From the NCBI RefSeq assembly GCF_937616625.2, contig NC_065574.1, positions 1,302,001-1,366,000 on the forward strand: a stretch of 64,000 nucleotides of DNA. Reading direction: 5' to 3'. The position numbers and the translations under genes are program-made. Shown in pieces: positions 37,776 to 50,546 of this stretch (the stretch's first letter is position 1; each line of letters begins with the position of its first letter). The DNA comes from Mercurialis annua. Its lineage: Eukaryota > Streptophyta > Magnoliopsida > Malpighiales > Euphorbiaceae. Under the pieces are notes generated by a model that worked only from the letters and a program-made list of their open reading frames with translations, was not told the origin of the DNA and made no database searches.

Positions 37776-38308
37776 GCACAGTAGTGATGAAGAAAGCAAA
37801 TAATCAGTAACTGGTCAAGGGCTCGACATGATACTACAAAAGACACCCACGTAGCTTTCGAATGGTTTTGCTATAACTTAGATTGAATTTCATCAAACTA
37901 TAGAGCCTTTCATAATAAAATTGTAAAACCTCATGCTGCTATAACTAAACAGGTAAGTTATAACTAATTAAATACCGGGTTTGTATAGCTAACTAACCAT
38001 ACAGCTAATAAGGAAGACCTAAGATCTAATTCATAGCCATAATTATTAGAGCACTAAAAGTGAAACTACAATTCAGCATGAAAGGCGAATTGGAAACAAC
38101 ATAAAAACAGTTTTAGAGGCCAGAGAAAGATTGCTGAAAAGGCAAATTAAACATCCAAGAAATCTTATAAAATTCATCAAAGGCAAAGGATAAAGGTCCA
38201 AGATTGCAACTCAAGCATTTAAACAATCTCCGGATAAAAAAACATAATAGTATTTATCAGCAAAAAAAGCACTATGTAAAAAACTAAATAAGCATACAAG
38301 AATGAAAT

Positions 38309-39436
<1,128 letters not shown>

Positions 39437-40471
39437 TGGATCTGAGACTGAGGAGTGGCTGCTGCTTGGAGATGAATGAGAGGAAGGGCTGCAGAGATTA
39501 GGGTTTTGTTTATTTGAAATCTAGGGTTTCTATTTATAATTATATCGTTTTGTTGTTTTCTTTTTGAGGTTTCAATTTGTTATCCAATTTCTTCATCCAA
39601 GTCCAAACACGTTTTTGAAGCCCAGGCCCATACAATATTTATTGACATATGGAAGAATTTCTTTGCTTTATGTAAGATGAATTTAGTATTTAAAAAGAGA
39701 AATTGTAAGTGTATAATATCGTCAATAGGTAATATAAAAATAAAATAATTATGAAATTGAGATTTTAATTAACTAAAATTTATGTAAATATAAAGTTAAA
39801 ATGAAAGGATGAATAATGATAATAAATAATGTAGAATATTACTTTTTATATAAATTTTTTAATGAATTAATTTTTAATGTTTATCAATCAATTTTAATTG
39901 TTATATTACATTGATAGATCTAATTAACTGATCCTCTAATCTTAGATGATGTTAGCTTATTAATTATAAAATGATATCTTAAATTCATTTTCTATCACTA
40001 CAGCCACAGGTCACCTGCATCTCACACGAGTTAGTAAATGAAATAAACAATAATTTATAATTAAAACATTAAAAGTTAGTTATTCACATAGGTCATATAA
40101 TGTGAACAGTACGACTTCATCTACCATAAAGTGAATGTTTGACCGGTTGTTCCCTGAATAAACTCATGAACAGGCAAAGTGACCAATTGTTAACATAAGT
40201 TTAATTATAAAAATTATATGAAAAAAAAATAGTTTATTGAAGTTCAATTTAATTATTATACTACTAATATATTATTAATTAATAAATTTAGATAAATATA
40301 ATAAAAGTAAACAAAACAATAATAAACCGCATAATTACATAGAAAGAAAGAAAAAATCAAACTTGATTTAACTGCTTAAATAATTTGTTCTTCAAAATAA
40401 TATAGTATAAGTCTATATTTGATTCGGTTGAACCCATTGATTTTAAAGAAGTATTTCAATGTGTTCTAGAA
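39437..40471. other. Intergenic, AT-rich
   Basis: eS25 upstream flank followed by very AT-rich DNA. No gene or clear repeat before the MITE at 40472. Confidence 0.5.
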
Positions 40472-41144
40472 GGTCTCACTTGGTTCGTTTTATAGCAATT
40501 TCTGGTAAGTTAATTTTCTGAAAGTATAGTTTCTAGGAAAAACTTTTCAGAAAGTTTGATAAATGTTGTTTGTTTCGATTTCTATTTTTTTGAAAGTACA
40601 AAATTGATTTTAATATAATATATTATATTTTTAATTAAAAAACATAATTGTCCTTTGATAATTTTTATATTGTTAACCAAATCAGTATTTTTTTTAAATC
40701 GAGCAATAAATAATTTAATTTTTACTTATTAACTCTTATTTTACGATTCAAGTAGTATTTGAGAGAGTTTTTTAAATATTAAAATTTAAAAATTATACTT
40801 TTTTTTAGTTTAGTTTTACATAATATAAAAATTGTCGATAAGAATATTAAAAATATTTAATATTATTATAAATAATAATTATAAAATAATATAGGTATAT
40901 TTTTTGAAGTAAATAAAAATATTTTTTGTATGAATTTTAGAAAAAGAAAGAAGGAGTTAATGTTAAATTAGAAGAATCCAATAAAAGTGGTAAGGAAGTT
41001 CTACTTCCTTGAATTTTACTAGGGAAGTTACTTCCTTAATTAAAGGAAGTCAAACATGTAATTTTCCGAAAAATAAAATGTATAAATTGAATCAAGTAAA
41101 AAAAATTACAAGTTTCATTTACCCCCAATTAACCAAGCGAGCCC
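40472..41144 (-). mobile_element. Harbinger/Tourist-type MITE, copy 1
   Basis: A 673-bp element with ends GGTCTCACTTGGTT and, read as reverse complement, GGGCTCGCTTGGTT. Possible 3-bp duplication GAA on each side. Its inside is the diverged reverse of the element at 41517-42197 (shared blocks: CTTGGTTCGTTTTATAGCAATT, CTTGTTT..AAATTGATTTTAATATAATA), so it is oriented opposite to that copy. AAGGAAGTTCTACTTCCTT lies near its right end. Confidence 0.72.
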
Positions 41145-41516
41145 GAAGATCGGCTTAACGATCTTATATATCTCCATAAGCATCTCAACTCGAGCTATGC
41201 AACAGCTCGACGATATAATGACCTCAGTCCAACTATCAACTTCAATCATTTATAACTCTCTGTAAACACCTCCAAATAATTTAATTTTTGATTCATTGAA
41301 AAGATGTTTTATGAAGAACATGAATTAATGAAAGGTATCTGAGAAATATAATATACTCGTTTAATAAGAAAAAGTCAAATTTGGAGGTAAGCAAATGCAA
41401 TATGCAATTTATCAGTCTTTAAAATCATAATTTGGGTTAGAAACTTCTAAGTGATTTAATTTTTATTACCGGAAATTATGGAGTACCATTTGGTTTTTCA
41501 GTGTCTGAGAGATTTA

Positions 41517-42197
41517 GGCCTTGCTTGGTTGGAGGTAAATAGACTAGGAAAGTTGTACTTTCCGGAAAGTAGCAAATTTTTTTTGCTTGGTTCAATTTTT
41601 ACATTTTACTTCCCGGGAAGTTGGACGTTTGACTTCCCTTTGACTAGAGAAGTAACTTCCCTAGCAAAACCCAAGGAAGTAGAACTTCCCTAGCACTTTT
41701 GTTGGTTTTTCCTAATTTAACCTTAATTTTTTTCTTTTTTTCTTTTAAAATTCATATAAAATATTTTTATTTATTTCAAAATATATAATTATATTATTTT
41801 ATAATTGTTATTTATAATAAATAAATATTTTTATTAAATATTTTATATTATGTAAAATTCAAATAAAAAAATATAATTTTTAAATTTTAATATTTAAAAC
41901 TCTCTTAAATAGTACGTGAATCGTAAAATAAGAGATAATAAGCAAAAATTAAATTATTTATTACTCGATTTTTAAATTAAAATTATTTGTTTAATAATAT
42001 AAAAATTATCAAAGGACATTTATGTCTTTTAGTTAAAAATATAGTATATTATATTAAAATTAATTTTGTACTACCCGGGAAGTAAAAATTGAAACAAGTA
42101 ACATTTAACAAACTTCCTGGGAAGTTAACTTCCCGGAAACTACACTTTCCGGGAAGTTACTTTCCAGGAATTGCTATAAAACGAACCAAGCGAGGCC
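41517..42197 (+). mobile_element. Harbinger/Tourist-type MITE, copy 2
   Basis: A 681-bp element with ends GGCCTTGCTTGGTT and GGCCTCGCTTGGTT (reverse complement), flanked by TTA at 41514-41516 and 42198-42200, the target duplication usual for PIF/Harbinger. Repeated (G/A)AAGT(A/T)ACTTCC and CCGGGAAGT motifs give extra palindromes near both ends; the centre is AT-rich and non-coding. Confidence 0.85.
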
Positions 42198-43278
42198 TTA
42201 AAAGGCTCGTAACAGGAGAATTTTCAAAGAAGAAATTACGGATTTTGCAGACTTGTCTTTTATTTGTATTAAAAAGGCGTAAATCATTATAAGTTTCACA
42301 AACCTAATTTTCATTACAATACCAATGATGTATTTAAATCTTAGTCTTCTTTGTTTGGAGCTAATATTTTAATCGTTTTTGTCCTCCACTTTTTGTAGTT
42401 GTGCTAATTTAATCATCATTTATCATAAAAAAGAGTAATTTAATTTTTATGCATTGAAAAATGATTCATGAATAAGGATCAGGTCTGAATGTATTTCTTA
42501 TTTTTTTTTAATTTTATTTGATATTTGGTCCTGCCTTTCTTAAACAATAATCTGCGAAAACATAAGTTTTTTTAGGTTTTATTATTCCAATAAACAATAA
42601 AATTAGTCACAATTAAATTCATAAATATGTAAACAGAATCCGCTTAAAATCTACTACGGTGCTCATTCAAAAATTAAGAAAAGATGGTTGGGAATAATTA
42701 GTTGTAACAGTAAAAAAACATTGTGAAGCTGTCAATATACTTATCTCAGTATTCAATATTTTTTTAATGCAATAATCGACTTTCAATTACAAAAATTGAA
42801 TAATAAGTTCAATTATCACACAGTCGAGTTGTTTATTCTTTATTTAGCTTTAAAAATTCCAATAGAATTTGTAAGTTGGTGTAGTTCGATCTACCAATGA
42901 GCAATTTTAACAATATGTAGTATAAGTTTTTGCGATAATAAGTTTTAGATATTTATTAATTACTAATTTATTATTTATTCTGAAATATATATTTTTTTTA
43001 TTTATTATTACTGAATATGATTGGCCCTCCCATATATTGGAGTATCAATCTTGGCTCTAGCCTTGCAGGACAAATTAATCGCAGTATTGAGACTTAATTT
43101 TTCGAAAAAATTGCATCTTCGACCAACTCCGATTAGGGCGGACTTACTGCTCCGCCATATGAAAACATCGATCTAATACATACGAAGAACATAGTAGAAG
43201 TACATTCAAAATTGAAACACACGAACTTTATTAAATAATTTCCTGGGAAATCTGGAGTGATGTAACTGTAAGAAAACA
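42198..43278. other. Intergenic, defensin 3' flank
   Basis: AT-rich, with no recognisable gene. The stretch 43010-43130 is more GC-rich and may be a small transposon relic. Confidence 0.45.
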
Positions 43279-43904
43279 TTAGCATTTGAAGTAGCAGAAG
43301 CAAGCACGAGTAACCCAGTAACGCTGGTGACAAGCTCCATGGTCAGCTCCCTCCCATTTCCTGCATTGATTGTCGCAGTGTGACGATAACGTACATACTC
43401 CCGACCACGTTTTGCTCCTCTTCTCGCATACTTTTTTCGCTGCATCTGTCTCCTCTGCATGCACCAATAATATTCAATCCAGTTACCACAATTATATAAC
43501 AACGATTATAATTCGCTAGTATGAAACTTTGCCAGTTTCATCTATCATTGTTTTCCGATTTTTGCCAAATACATATTCACAATTCATTTAGATCGAGCTT
43601 ATGGTGCAATGTTATACCTCCACACGTACATAACTATCCTACTTGACAATTATAACATCGCATCATGTCAGCTATAAACTAAAAATGAATATAATTGGCA
43701 ACACTCAGAAAAGTAATGGACCGAATTGATAGTATTGTAAATTATTATATATATATTTATTGAACGAGTCATAGTTATTCTAAATAAATACATTTTATCC
43801 ATATATTTTAATTACGCAAAAGCAAACTTACCTGCATTTGCTAGGAGGAGGATGATGAAAAAGATTGCAAGAAAATAAACAGGTTTGAGAGTAATGTTGG
43901 CCAT
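43279..43904 (-). CDS. Plant defensin (gamma-thionin fold)
   Basis: Secreted cysteine-rich peptide of the plant defensin family, usually antifungal. Two exons, 43904-43832 and 43454-43279, join in phase to 82 residues. Exon 1 encodes a signal peptide (MANITLKPVYFLAIFFIILLLANA). The mature part starts near EETDAAKKVCEKRSKTWSG and has eight cysteines spaced C-x10-C-x5-C-x3-C-x10-C-x9-C-x-C-x3-C, the defensin pattern. The intron lies just after the signal peptide, the standard position in this family. The mature peptide ends at the eighth Cys, with no vacuolar propeptide. A TATA box lies 68 bases upstream of the ATG. Target or tissue cannot be told. Confidence 0.93.
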
Positions 43905-43971
43905 TATAGATTGCGAGAGATTTGATTTCTTTTATCTGATCAGTTGTGCAGTGTAGAGAAGTGGGTAGGGG

Positions 43972-43979
43972 TATTTATA
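43972..43979 (-). promoter_or_regulatory. TATA box of the defensin gene
   Basis: TATAAATA on the minus strand, within CTATAAATACCCC, 68 bases upstream of the start codon. This leaves a leader of roughly 40 bases. Confidence 0.75.
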
Positions 43980-45492
43980 GTACTTTAAGTTTCTTGATTA
44001 ATGGATCCTTCATGTGCATGGTTGACTTGCATTACAAGATAACATTTATATTATGGGTAGATATATAGTTACTAATTTAGTGGTGACAACGTTGTAATTT
44101 GATAAAACAGAGATAAGATTAATAAACATGAATGCAATTGATTAATTAGTCAAAATGAGTTTGTATATATGTCCATAATTTTGATCGGAGGAACCATATA
44201 TAATTTTCTTTTTCCAGTCCCGGACTTAATTTTGAGTGGCTTGAGTCCACCTCTTCTAACAGTTGGAGTTTTAACCCCTCTCTCATTTTTAGTTCACTAC
44301 AAATTATACCTCCTTCACTTAACACAGTCCGAATTAGAATTTATCCTAACCTTAAGATAGATCTGCTAACGATTTTTGGTCGTTTTGATAGATACATTCT
44401 CGTAAACAGAATACAATAGTCTATTCATTAATTTTACGAGTTTGAATAATTATAGTTAAATTCTAATCAAGTCCAACAAGAAAAGAGACACTCCACGCGA
44501 GTATTAACACTGGAACTTGCATATTTGATTGAAGTTTGAATATAAATAATTACTTCAAGTCGTAAAATTTATATATCGAACTGTCTATTTTTTTAGTATA
44601 TATTTGTTAAAACTATAAAATATATAAAACTATAAAATTATTTGCTTATTATATTTTTTAAAAATTAATAGTATATTCCGTTGATTATATGAGTTGAAAT
44701 AATTAATTTTTAATTTTTTCGCACATTTCATTACTTATTGTGTCAGCTATAAAAACTTTTCATACAATTTTTTACATGATGACATATCATAAATAAAAAA
44801 GTTTTACCGTTAATTAAGGATCTAGTTGTCTTATGCAATATTTTAAAGATCAAACCGGATTAGCAGCTAGATTCAATCGATTTGATTGAGGATACAAAAA
44901 CTAATCCTGTTTGATAAGAAGGTTGAGACTTTAAAGATGGTCAAAGATAAATCATAAAAGTAATAACAAGAGCTGCTCTAATTTTAGAACTTTTCAAATT
45001 CAAATAATATAAAATTATATTATACTCTTTTTAAATTTATAATACTTCTTTCGTTTCAAATCGATATATAATATAATATTTTATTTATTTTAAATTATGA
45101 ATAGTTATTTATTGCCGAATTAATTAATTATAGTAGAATAAATTAAAAAACAGAAAATGTACTAAAATTTAATCATTTTTAATATTTATATTTATAGTAA
45201 AATTTTCCGTTAATTTAAAATGCAGAAAAAAAAAATTACTAATTAAAGGGATAAGCAGAGCTGACTTTCCAAGGATTTGGCTCAACAATTGAGATGATAT
45301 ACTGTTAGAAAAAAATGTGAAACCCACATGCATTACTCCCTCTTATGCAGCATTAATTGCCAAGTGTTAAATTATAGGCTCCATGATAAATTAGATCCAA
45401 TAATGCAAGATTTCCTTTTTAAAAAGAATTTTTGTGTTTTTGTTTAATACGTAGTTACTAGTGTAAAATATTTATTTGCAATCAATTCATAT
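43980..45492. other. Intergenic, AT-rich
   Basis: Defensin distal promoter and AT-rich DNA. A patch at 44210-44400 (AGTTGGAGTTTTAACCCCTC) looks like a transposon relic. No gene recognised. Confidence 0.45.
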
Positions 45493-45583
45493 CCGACCTT
45501 AGCTCAGTTGGTAGAGCGGAGGACTGTAGTGGGGAAAGTCCATAGTTATCCTTAGGTCGCTGGTTCGAATCCGGCAGGTCGGA
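45493..45583 (+). tRNA. tRNA-Tyr(GTA) with an 18-nt intron
   Basis: Acceptor stem CCGACCT pairs with AGGTCGG, with discriminator A at 45583. The D arm has TAGCTCAGTTGGTAGAGCGG (A box) and the T arm GGTTCGAATCC (B box). Anticodon stem GAGGA pairs with TCCTT (one G-T pair), and the loop reads CTGTAGA, with anticodon GTA at 45526-45528. An intron at 45530-45547 follows position 37, as in other plant tRNA-Tyr genes. Mature length is 73 before CCA addition. Confidence 0.96.
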
Positions 45584-45586
45584 TTC

Positions 45587-45593
45587 TTTTTTT
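45587..45593 (+). terminator. Pol III terminator of tRNA-Tyr
   Basis: Run of seven T residues starting four bases after the tRNA end. Confidence 0.85.
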
Positions 45594-48500
45594 ACCAATG
45601 TTTTGGATATGCAATTTCATTAGTTTATTATGCATACGGGCTGGATAGAAATTTTAAAGTTTGAAATTTTTAATTTTCTTGATGAATATTGATAAATCAC
45701 TTAAGCACTGAATTCCGAGTTAACAGGGAACAAAAAGAAAATGGAGGTCACATGAAACACCAGGGAGAGTTAACGGTTGTTCGCTCCAAAGCTAGAATTA
45801 GTTGGACAGGAAAACAAAAAAGAGTACAGTAGGGTGAGTAAGAAATTACCTTTAGAGTTTGCACATAAGATGGTTTAGATAAACTAACTCGTGCAAACTT
45901 TTGTTGAAATTTCCCTTCAACTTCTTTAGCCCCTATATTATGTTATGTCTCGAGCTACGTGTCAGATGTGTGCAACGTAGGGACCATTCTCATGTGTTAG
46001 AGATTCTTCTATGGTCCCCATAAGTTATTTGGCGCGCATGCTATCCAACATACAGTGTTAGCCGAGATACCTGTTATGGTCTTGTATCTTGATTATTTAG
46101 CTTGTGATGAGCCAAGATACAAGACTACGTATTGTATCTCGGTCATTTTTTGGTATATCTCTAGTAGTCTCTACTCGGATACTAACTATTTGCAATATGT
46201 TGATAGATTTGTCTAGAGTATATCGGTCATTCGTTTGATTTAGCGGCATCACATATCGGTGAGGTTGCTTGATCGCTATGATGTGTTATCACTACATTAT
46301 CAAATATGTCAACTTTTGTATTAACTCAACAACGACAATTATATGAGTAATATTAATAGTAAATTTGATGATATGATAAAAAGAAAGCTTAACGCATATT
46401 TAAATTCATGCACTATCACACTTTTTATGATTGAACTTTTGTATTAAAAATGTCCTCATCAGCTTTATTTAAATTAAATTCTTAATATTGTTTATTTTTG
46501 TCCATGCAAACACACTGAGTTCATCTTTAACGAAAATAGACATATATAGTGGACTCTATATGGACGCTTTTTTAGTATATGAACTCAATTGTTAAAAGTA
46601 TGATAGTGCAGAAACTCAAATATGCGTTATCGTCGGAAAAAACCTATGCTACGATCAATTGCAGATTCGTCTTACAAACCATAAAAGATGAATTAAATGA
46701 TTGTGTTGAAGTTAAGATAAAATTCGATCAATCAAGAAACGACACACAACATACAACTTGAAAAGTCAAAAAAATTATGAAACAACAACAATCAGCAACA
46801 TGCGAGTTCAAAATTAATACACAAACGGATCAACTAAAACCAAGAAATATATAAAAAAATGGATCATTACAAATCGAAATATGTGACCGCTCATAGCAGG
46901 TAGATATTGATCGAGAAAAAAAATAACCATAAATTTTTGATGTAGAATTATGATTCTAAAAGAAATTTTGCATTTGTTCGCTCACTTCTTCCGACGTCTT
47001 TTTTTTTTCTAAAATCATTTCATCATGTTCTCGCTCTTTTATTTTTTAGTTACGCCATTATATATTGCAAAAAGTATAAATTTTGTCTTATTTTTTTAAA
47101 ATCGTTCTATGAATCTAATACTACCTCAAGAATATATCATTATGAACATATATAGCATCTTAGTGGTAGTAACTATTTTATGATAAAATAATAATTTAAT
47201 GGTAAAATCCGCAAGACTGATAAGACACCATAAATTGAGTGTTTATTTTCACTAATATTCTAATTACTTGTTGTTTATGTTATTGTATGAAATCATATTA
47301 AGTCTTTATTTATAGTTGACTCTCTTCTCCTTCTCTAAATATGTATACTTAAAATACAAATATTAATAATATTCGGGAAAGTGAAAAAAAGAATTAATTA
47401 ACTTTAATATTTCTGCTAAAGATAAAAAATAATGAAGGAATAAATGCAGTTTGTGGAATTCTGACTCAATAATCTTCGAATCCAACGTGTGGGTATGTAG
47501 GCAAAAATGAAGTGTATAAAATTTAATAATTTTTATTAAAGAGAAGAAAACCAAGGGAATATTTAATTATGTCATGCACATAATTAACTAGCTAAAGTAT
47601 GTTGGAATTTTTTACTTTTAATTTTATTGATGAAATAGGAATAATATAGAGTGATATTCAAAAAAAGGAATAATATAGAGTGAATATTTAGCTCTTGTGT
47701 AATCGTATAAGAATCAATTAAATAAAAAAAAATTGTGTTTGAGTTTGAAGCTCAATCAACATGAAAAGAACATTAAACTTTAGAATCAATTATCTAATCA
47801 AAATAGCAATTTTTTCGTTTCATGCTTTATCTACAATCTATACGTGTATTTATTTTAAATGCATCCCAAAGCAAAAAAAAAGTTTTAATTTCACTTGAAT
47901 TTAATATTAGACCATAATTTATTTTTCAATGTGACTGCCATTACTTAAAAATAATAAAGTGATTATAGAATTGTAACTTAAATACCAATTTACTCACTAA
48001 AATTATATGCAATGGACAGTTAATACAAAATTATTATTTATCAATTAGTTACTTGATTTTTTTTTTCAATTACATCAAATGTATCAATTTTAAAAATAAC
48101 CACGGAAAATTAATTGATCGAAATATGGACTAATTACTGTAACATAATAGATTCAAAGTTTTAGTGTTAATTATACATTGCATATAAGTTGAAGGGACAA
48201 TTTGGTATTTAAATATAAAATTATTCCGTTTGTGAGATACGCAAGTCCTTGTTAGGAGAAAAATTATCTATCTATTGACAATTATAGCTCATTTGTTACA
48301 TTTGTTAAGGAATATACGATGAAGACGGTCGAATCCATAGGATTCGCCGATGTATCATTCAACAAGACGAAGACCGAATCCTTTAGGATCCGCCCAAAGT
48401 GCGTCGATCCTGGGATCCGGATAGATCGTCATATCTACTATAATATCTCGAAGTACCTTCCTATTTAGACACAAACTCCAACTGAGAAAGATAAGCTCTA

Positions 48501-49661
48501 ACTTAGGAAGACGAGACTATTTAGGAAGACGTTACTAAATAGGACTCATGTCTGAATAAGGCAGATCACGCCAAATCAGAGTCAATCCCTACAAAGTAGG
48601 ATTCACTTACCTACTACAACTCTATAAGGTATGCAATCATCTACTATAAAAGGAGCATGAGGTATGACTGGAAACACAATTACATTCATATACTAAAACG
48701 CTGCTCAAAACTCTAAACTGACTTTAGCATCGGAGAGTTAATCGGACAACCACCGTCCAATTAACTTCTACCATATTTTGCAGGTCTCATTCACCGGTTC
48801 AGAAGGCAGCTCCATCATTACATATATCATAATTTTAAAATTTTATCCATCATCTTTAGTGTGTTGGTAAATATACTTATGCTTAGTTTGTATAATGTAG
48901 TAGAATGAAATTTTGTACACATGGATTAATAATAATAATAATATATCATCATGTCAATTTTAAACGAGATGTGAATATATTTGATAAAGGTTAAACAAAA
49001 CAAACTAACTAATAAAATTTCAAAATCACAATATATAACGAGCTGTATTTATGAGAAGATAAATATATTTTGCTTTTTTCTTCTTCTTAACTAAGACTGT
49101 CAGTTTTTTTTTTTTGAACTCAACTAAGACTATCAGTTATTCATGAACATTTTTATATTAGTGAATTTTAGTAAAATTTTATATGAAGGATTATAAAGTA
49201 TTCGTTTTAGATAAAATAATATTTTAGGAATATAATGGTGAGAATTTTAATAAAATCTCAAAATCATGTAGCTAAACTTTTTGCTTTGCAATTAGGAACC
49301 CATCAATTCAATTTGTATTAAAAAGGGTATTTGCAACCCCACCTTGGTCTCAATCTGTGGATTTCTTTCTACGTAGGTCCATTTTCAGTTAAAGAAGAAC
49401 CTATAAAGCCCACATTTCTTATAATAATATACAATATAATAAAATAATATAAATTAATTTAATACTATAGTATATAATATAATAAAATATTTTGTCTGCG
49501 ATGTATTAAAGTGGGATTCATGGAGTTCCTTTAAGCAGTAACCATCATCTTTTTAGATACACCATTAGCACCCACGGCCGCCATCTGGATATAGTTTAAG
49601 TGCCACTAATTCTAGATTACTAATTTAATTATCAATTAAGGATCATATAGATTATAGGCAG
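45594..49661. other. Gene-poor AT-rich region
   Basis: Four kilobases without a recognisable gene. Within it, about 48300-48830 is less AT-rich and LTR-like (separate entry). The open stretch at 46579-46761 has no family. Confidence 0.5.
48300..48830 (+). mobile_element. Possible solo LTR or LTR fragment
   Basis: A compositionally distinct block with paired GAATCC(A/T)(T)AGGATTCG motifs, a TATAAAAGG box at 48645, and downstream text (CATCGGAGAGTTAATCGGAC, then CCGTCCAATTAA..TTTTGCAGGT) that resembles the R-U5 part of plant gypsy or TRIM LTRs. I could not fix TG..CA ends or a target duplication, and no internal retroelement genes are nearby. Confidence 0.4.
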
Positions 49662-50377
49662 TAGGGGTGGGCATGGACCGGTTAACCGGTCCATGAGGGT
49701 GATTTGTAAACCGGTCCATTGTAATACGGTTTTTAAAATTAAAAACCTAAACCTAAAATTTTAAACGGTTAACCGGTAAATCGGTTAACCATCAAAAATG
49801 GTTCGGTTTTACGGTTTTTAACCATATAACCATTAGAAAAATTAAAGACAAAAAAAGATAAAATTTTAATTCTATTTAATTTTTTAGCAAACAAAAAAAA
49901 CCATAAAAATTCAAATTATATTAAAAATATAAATCTAAACTATCTTATGAATAGTTAAGTCAATGCAAATATTTAAAACTATTATTATTTACAAATAATT
50001 TATAAATAACATCAAAATATTTTTACATATAGATTCTCCTAAAATATAGAAATATTCCTAAATAAAATATCTATCAATATATTTTTATATTTAGATTTTA
50101 TTGTGTATATTATAAAATCCATATTATTTTATAGATCATAAAATATACCTTATTAATTATTAAAAATATATGAATATATATATATATATAAAAACCGGTT
50201 AACCGATTAACCACGGTTTTTTTAGAAATCCAAAACCTAAACCTAAACCATTAACCATGAAAATTAAAAATCAAAAACCTAAACCTAAACCGTTGGACCG
50301 GTTAACCACATTTTCCGGTTCGATTTTCCGGTTTCGGTTCGGTTAATCGGTTTGATCGGTTTTTTTGCCCACCCCTG
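49662..50377. mobile_element. hAT-type MITE, 8-bp target duplication
   Basis: A 716-bp element with ends TAGGGGTGGGCA and CAGGGGTGGGCA (reverse complement), flanked by exact ATAGGCAG copies at 49654-49661 and 50378-50385. Eight-base duplications and this end sequence are typical for hAT elements. Both subterminal regions carry clusters of ACCGGTTAACC-type palindromes. No coding capacity. Confidence 0.9.
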
Positions 50378-50546
50378 ATAGGCAGTGGACGAGTTAAAAG
50401 GGTGAAAAAAGAAGGTTAAGAAAAGAGAAATAAGGTTAAATTAATGGTTTTAATTTTATTTGGAAGATACGTGAATCCTTCCAAAATGACAGAGTTTTTC
50501 TAAAAAATATCATAAGTTTATATTAATGAATTAATTTAACTAAATT

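Larger units (their letters stand above)
33101..38308. other. Gene-poor region with local tandem repeats
   Basis: About 5.2 kb without a recognisable coding gene. It is AT-rich and contains the 72-bp tandem array at 33983-34204 and the 233-bp tandem pair at 37301-37775. Short open stretches at 33204-33413 and 35207-35637 have no family. A pyrimidine-rich (CCCTCT)n-like patch lies near 36568-36588. Confidence 0.55.

Noticed and set aside
48293..48830. A complete LTR retrotransposon
   Set aside because: No paired LTR, primer binding site, gag or pol sequence lies nearby; at most a solo LTR or fragment.
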